A stretch of DNA of 8,622 bases from an uncultured Maribacter sp. (GTDB lineage Bacteria; Bacteroidota; Bacteroidia; Flavobacteriales; Flavobacteriaceae): NCBI GenBank assembly GCA_905479535.1, contig CAJQMW010000137.1:1-8622 (forward strand). Direction: 5' to 3'. The position numbers and the translations under genes were made by a program. Under the pieces are notes generated by a model. That model saw only the letters and a list, made by a program, of their open reading frames with translations. It was not told the DNA's origin and did no database searches. Below, one piece after another: positions 5,709-8,622 of this stretch (positions are counted from its first letter, which is position 1; every line of letters starts with the position of its first letter).

Positions 5709-7256
5709 ATGGCATCAAACAAAAAATATTGGAAGAACGAAGCGGAGTTAAACCCTGGCGATTCCATTGTTGAGGCGCTAAAACAAAATGAATTCGTAGA
5801 GCCGATTCCGGTCGACGATTTCTTGGGGGATAAGGAAACTTTATCATCCACAAGTACGAATCGAAGGGATTTTCTAAAGTATGTTGGCTTTAGCACTGCT
5901 GCTGCTTCTTTGGCGGCATGTGAGGGTCCGGTCATTAAATCGATTCCTTATGTGGTTCAGCCAGAAAATATTGTACCCGGTGTAGCTAACTTTTACGCGA
6001 CTTCCATTGCCAACGGTTTTGACTTTGCCAGTATTTTGATAAAGACCCGTGAAGGAAGGCCTATTAAGATAGAGAACAACACCATGGCGAAAGTTGGAGG
6101 TGGCGCGAATGCAAGAGTTCAGGCTTCGGTGCTTTCGTTATATGATAGCACAAGATTACAGGGGCCTTTCGCCAACGGCGAGCCTGTAGAATGGACGACA
6201 CTAAGCGCTGCGGTGAAAGCAAAAATGGGAAGCCTCAAAGGCTCTTCAAAGAAAATAGCATTATTAACGCAAACCTACGCTAGCCCGTCTACCAACCGAT
6301 TGATGGGCGATTTGAAGGCGGCGAATGAAAATGTTGTTCATGTCACGTACGACTCAATTTCTGAGGACGCTGCATTAACAGCTTTTGAAAATAAATATGG
6401 CGAGCGAGCTTTTGCGGATTATGATTTTGAAAAAGCTGGTTTAATAGTTTCTTTTGATGCCGACTTCTTGGCAGATTGGCAAGGTGGAGGCTATGATGTG
6501 GGTTATTCCAAAGGCCGTGTGCCAAAGAACGGTAAGATGTCTAGACACGTTCATCTTGAAGCGAATATGTCGCTTACAGGTGCTAATTCTGATAAGCGTA
6601 TAGCTTTAAGGCCATCCGCCCAAAAAATTATACTTGCAAAGCTTTATGGGAAATTGAACGGTACCTCAGTGGGTGGCAACACCTCCGAATATGATACCGT
6701 TGTGGACCAAATTGCTATGGAAATTAGGAAGGAAGGTTCTGATGCAGTCGTAGTGACCGGTTTGGACGATTTGAACGCTCAGATGGTGGTCTTGGCCATC
6801 AATGAAATGTTGGGAAGTAGGGCTTTTGATACCGCTGCGCCAAGATATACAAGACAGGGGAATGTAAAGGCGGTTAATTCCTTGATTGCCGATATGAAGG
6901 CAGGAAGAGTAGGAGCCTTGATTATGGATGGTGTAAACCCTATGTACTCACTTCCCAATACCGCTGATTTTAAGGAAGGTCTGGAAAAGGTAGACTTAAC
7001 GGTTGCCTTTTCAACCAATTGGAACGAAACAACGGAGGCCGTTCAATATGTAGGCGCCTCTAACCACTACTTGGAATCTTGGGGCGATTTAGAAATTAAA
7101 AAAGGACATTATAGTTTAATGCAGCCCACTATAAAGGAATTGTTCGACACCAAACAGTTCCAAAATGCAGTTTTGAGCTGGATGGGCAGTGATAAATCGT
7201 ATTACGAATACATTAAGGAAACTTGGACGGCTAACATTTTAAATGGTGCTGATTGA
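5709..7256 (+). CDS. actB: Alternative complex III subunit ActB, N-terminal part (frame broken by TGA at 7254-7256)
   Basis: ActB is the large periplasmic iron-sulfur subunit of alternative complex III and takes electrons towards ActA. This frame gives 515 residues. Residues 1-47 are an N-terminal extension. A Tat signal follows (TNRRDFLK, 50-57) with a hydrophobic stretch ending in a lipobox-like LAAC (C71), so the protein is probably exported folded and perhaps lipid-anchored. From about residue 75 it resembles the molybdopterin oxidoreductase fold (PYVVQPENIVPG, TREGRPIKIENN, VNPMYSLPN, FSTNWNETTEAVQYV). It lacks an N-terminal Cys cluster motif, as expected for ActB, whose molybdopterin-like domain carries no molybdenum cofactor. 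The frame stops after LNGAD in the middle of this domain; the remainder is in the -1 frame from 7253. Family ActB proteins are about 1,000 residues, so this half alone cannot be complete. The ATG at 5709 is 31 bases after actA. Confidence 0.88.
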   Translation: MASNKKYWKNEAELNPGDSIVEALKQNEFVEPIPVDDFLGDKETLSSTSTNRRDFLKYVGFSTAAASLAACEGPVIKSIPYVVQPENIVPGVANFYATSIANGFDFASILIKTREGRPIKIENNTMAKVGGGANARVQASVLSLYDSTRLQGPFANGEPVEWTTLSAAVKAKMGSLKGSSKKIALLTQTYASPSTNRLMGDLKAANENVVHVTYDSISEDAALTAFENKYGERAFADYDFEKAGLIVSFDADFLADWQGGGYDVGYSKGRVPKNGKMSRHVHLEANMSLTGANSDKRIALRPSAQKIILAKLYGKLNGTSVGGNTSEYDTVVDQIAMEIRKEGSDAVVVTGLDDLNAQMVVLAINEMLGSRAFDTAAPRYTRQGNVKAVNSLIADMKAGRVGALIMDGVNPMYSLPNTADFKEGLEKVDLTVAFSTNWNETTEAVQYVGASNHYLESWGDLEIKKGHYSLMQPTIKELFDTKQFQNAVLSWMGSDKSYYEYIKETWTANILNGAD

Positions 7257-8622
7257 ATCAGACCTTACAAGATGGTGTATTCAGTGCGAACATGATGATG
7301 GTGGATACGGAAGGGGTCGCTGAAAATTTGGCGGTTCCCAAGGAGAATGAAGCTGCAGAAATGACACAGTCTTTGCCCATTGCCTCTGCTATACGGAGCT
7401 TGGCCAATTCCACTAGTGATGGTATGGAGCTTACGCTATATTCCAAAGTGGGAATGGGCGATGGGCAACAGGCCAATAACCCTTGGCTGCAAGAATTCCC
7501 GGACCCTATCACCAGGGTATCCTGGGACAATTACGTTACCATCTCTAAAGCCGATGCAGAAACATTAGGTGTAGAGAACGTAACTGTGGCCAATGGGGGA
7601 ATGGACGGTAACTATGTTAAACTTACCGTAAACGGTGTTAGTTTAGAAAATGTACCTGTAATAGTTCAGCCGGGTCAGGCAAAAGGTTCTGTGGGACTGT
7701 CTTTCGGTTATGGAAAGAAAGTAGGAATGAAAGAAGAGATGCAAACAGGTGTTAACGCCTTTGCATTGTACGATGGGTTTGGTGCCAACCAATCTGTAAG
7801 TATCGAAAAAGCGGCAGGAAACCATGAGTTTGCCTGTGTTCAATTACATAAGACCTTAATGGGCAGAGGTGATATCATCAAAGAGACTTCTTTGGAGGTA
7901 TTCAACACCAAAGATCATGCGGAATGGAACCATGTTCCCCAAGTGTCCTTAAACCATCAAGAGGTTCCAGCAACTTCAGTGGATTTATGGGCTAGTTTTG
8001 ATCGCTCTATTGGACAACATTTTAATATGTCCATCGATTTAAATGCATGTACAGGATGTGGGGCTTGTATCATTGCCTGCCATGCAGAAAATAATGTACC
8101 TGTTGTTGGTAAGGCCGAAGTAAGGAAATCCAGGGATATGCACTGGCTGCGTATCGATAGGTACTATTCTTCCGAAGAGACCTTTGAGCAAGACGACACT
8201 AAAAAAGAGGAGTTTGATGGCTTAAAGGGCGATAAGGGTTCCCTTAGCGGTTTTAGTGAGTTGGAAGACCCTTCCGAGAATCCACAAGTTGCCTTCCAGC
8301 CGGTAATGTGCCAGCACTGTAACCATGCGCCATGTGAAACGGTTTGCCCTGTAGGGGCTCCAGTACATGGAAGACAGGGTCAAAGTCAAATGATATACAA
8401 CAGATGCGTGGGAACAAGATATTGCGCCAATAACTGTCCTTATAAAGTACGTCGGTTCAACTGGTTCTTGTACAATAACAATGACGAATTCGATTTACAT
8501 ATGAACAACGATTTGGGTAAAATGGTGTTGAACCCAGATGTAAACGTTCGTTCCAGAGGGGTAATCGAAAAATGTTCATTATGCATGCAAAAAACACAAA
8601 AAACTATTTTAGATGCCAAAAG
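7253..8622 (+). CDS. actB: ActB, C-terminal part in the shifted frame (runs off the right edge)
   Basis: This frame opens at 7253, directly after an in-frame stop at 7250-7252, and stays open for over 450 codons to the window end. It continues the molybdopterin-like domain (NQTLQDGVF, then NPWLQEFPDPITRVSWDNYVTIS of the dinucleotide-binding region) and then enters a ferredoxin-like domain. Cys motifs are CTGCGACIIAC (8048-8080), CQHCNHAPCETVCP (8309-8350), CVGTRYCANNCP (8405-8440) and the start of a fourth, CSLC (8573-8584), whose remaining ligands are outside. This is the pattern for the [4Fe-4S]/[3Fe-4S] clusters of ActB. There is no export signal and no convincing start: TTG 7253 overlaps the upstream stop and the first ATG is 7292, neither with a recognisable ribosome site. 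It is best read as the second half of one actB gene (5709 to beyond 8622) split by a 1-base loss at about 7255. Confidence 0.88.
   Translation, partial: MNQTLQDGVFSANMMMVDTEGVAENLAVPKENEAAEMTQSLPIASAIRSLANSTSDGMELTLYSKVGMGDGQQANNPWLQEFPDPITRVSWDNYVTISKADAETLGVENVTVANGGMDGNYVKLTVNGVSLENVPVIVQPGQAKGSVGLSFGYGKKVGMKEEMQTGVNAFALYDGFGANQSVSIEKAAGNHEFACVQLHKTLMGRGDIIKETSLEVFNTKDHAEWNHVPQVSLNHQEVPATSVDLWASFDRSIGQHFNMSIDLNACTGCGACIIACHAENNVPVVGKAEVRKSRDMHWLRIDRYYSSEETFEQDDTKKEEFDGLKGDKGSLSGFSELEDPSENPQVAFQPVMCQHCNHAPCETVCPVGAPVHGRQGQSQMIYNRCVGTRYCANNCPYKVRRFNWFLYNNNDEFDLHMNNDLGKMVLNPDVNVRSRGVIEKCSLCMQKTQKTILDAK

Noticed and set aside
7238..7244. TTTAAAT, a classical -1 slippery heptamer in the correct phase (T TTA AAT) just before the actB frame break
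   Set aside because: A -1 slip here enters the right frame but meets TGA at 7250-7252 two codons later, so it cannot produce the joined protein. The shift would have to occur after 7252, where there is no slippery sequence.
7254..7256. TGA read through as Trp or selenocysteine in actB
   Set aside because: Staying in the same frame past 7256 meets another stop after 12 codons (ATC AGA CCT ... ACA TGA); the homologous sequence is in the -1 frame, so readthrough does not help.
7253..7294. Separate downstream gene starting at TTG 7253 (overlapping the stop) or ATG 7292
   Set aside because: The break lies inside one folded domain, there is no export signal for a periplasmic iron-sulfur protein, and no ribosome-binding site is visible. 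A split gene by design is less likely than a 1-base loss.

Overview
The window looks like a chromosomal segment from a marine-type member of the Bacteroidota, most likely family Flavobacteriaceae. The grounds are the gene order (nusA-infB, then a small SPOR-domain gene, then actA-actB of alternative complex III), the absence of Shine-Dalgarno sequences before the starts, promoter-like TAnnTTTG elements of the Bacteroidota type, the KIDL-type motifs in the IF2 linker, and moderate GC. No species can be named from the sequence alone.

Layout. Positions 1-873 hold the 3' part of nusA (transcription elongation/termination factor) and 916-3615 a complete infB (translation initiation factor IF2), both on the + strand and probably one transcript. 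At 3616-3720 lie a REP-like imperfect palindrome and a strong hairpin that appears to end transcription from both sides. A small exported SPOR-domain protein is encoded on the - strand (3700-4071), converging on infB. An AT-rich divergent promoter region of about 200 bp (4072-4303) also holds a 25-codon upstream ORF whose stop overlaps the actA start. From 4304 to the right edge runs the start of an act operon: actA (six-heme membrane cytochrome) and actB (Tat-exported molybdopterin-oxidoreductase-like and ferredoxin-like subunit). The rest of the operon (actC onward) would lie beyond the window.

How the genes work together. NusA and IF2 are housekeeping expression factors. ActA and ActB form the periplasmic electron-transfer arm of alternative complex III, the quinol:cytochrome c (or quinol:oxidase) oxidoreductase that replaces cytochrome bc1 in many Bacteroidota.

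The main anomaly is in actB. Its frame ends at a TGA (7254-7256) in the middle of the molybdopterin-like domain, and the rest of the protein continues without a gap in the -1 frame to the window edge. One missing G (TGG read as TG) explains it, so this is either a sequencing/assembly error or a real disrupting mutation. Other items worth a look are a perfect 13-bp inverted repeat inside the actA linker and the short upstream ORF of actA. I saw no CRISPR array, tRNA, rRNA, insertion sequence or phage gene, and nothing that I can honestly call a new biological system.
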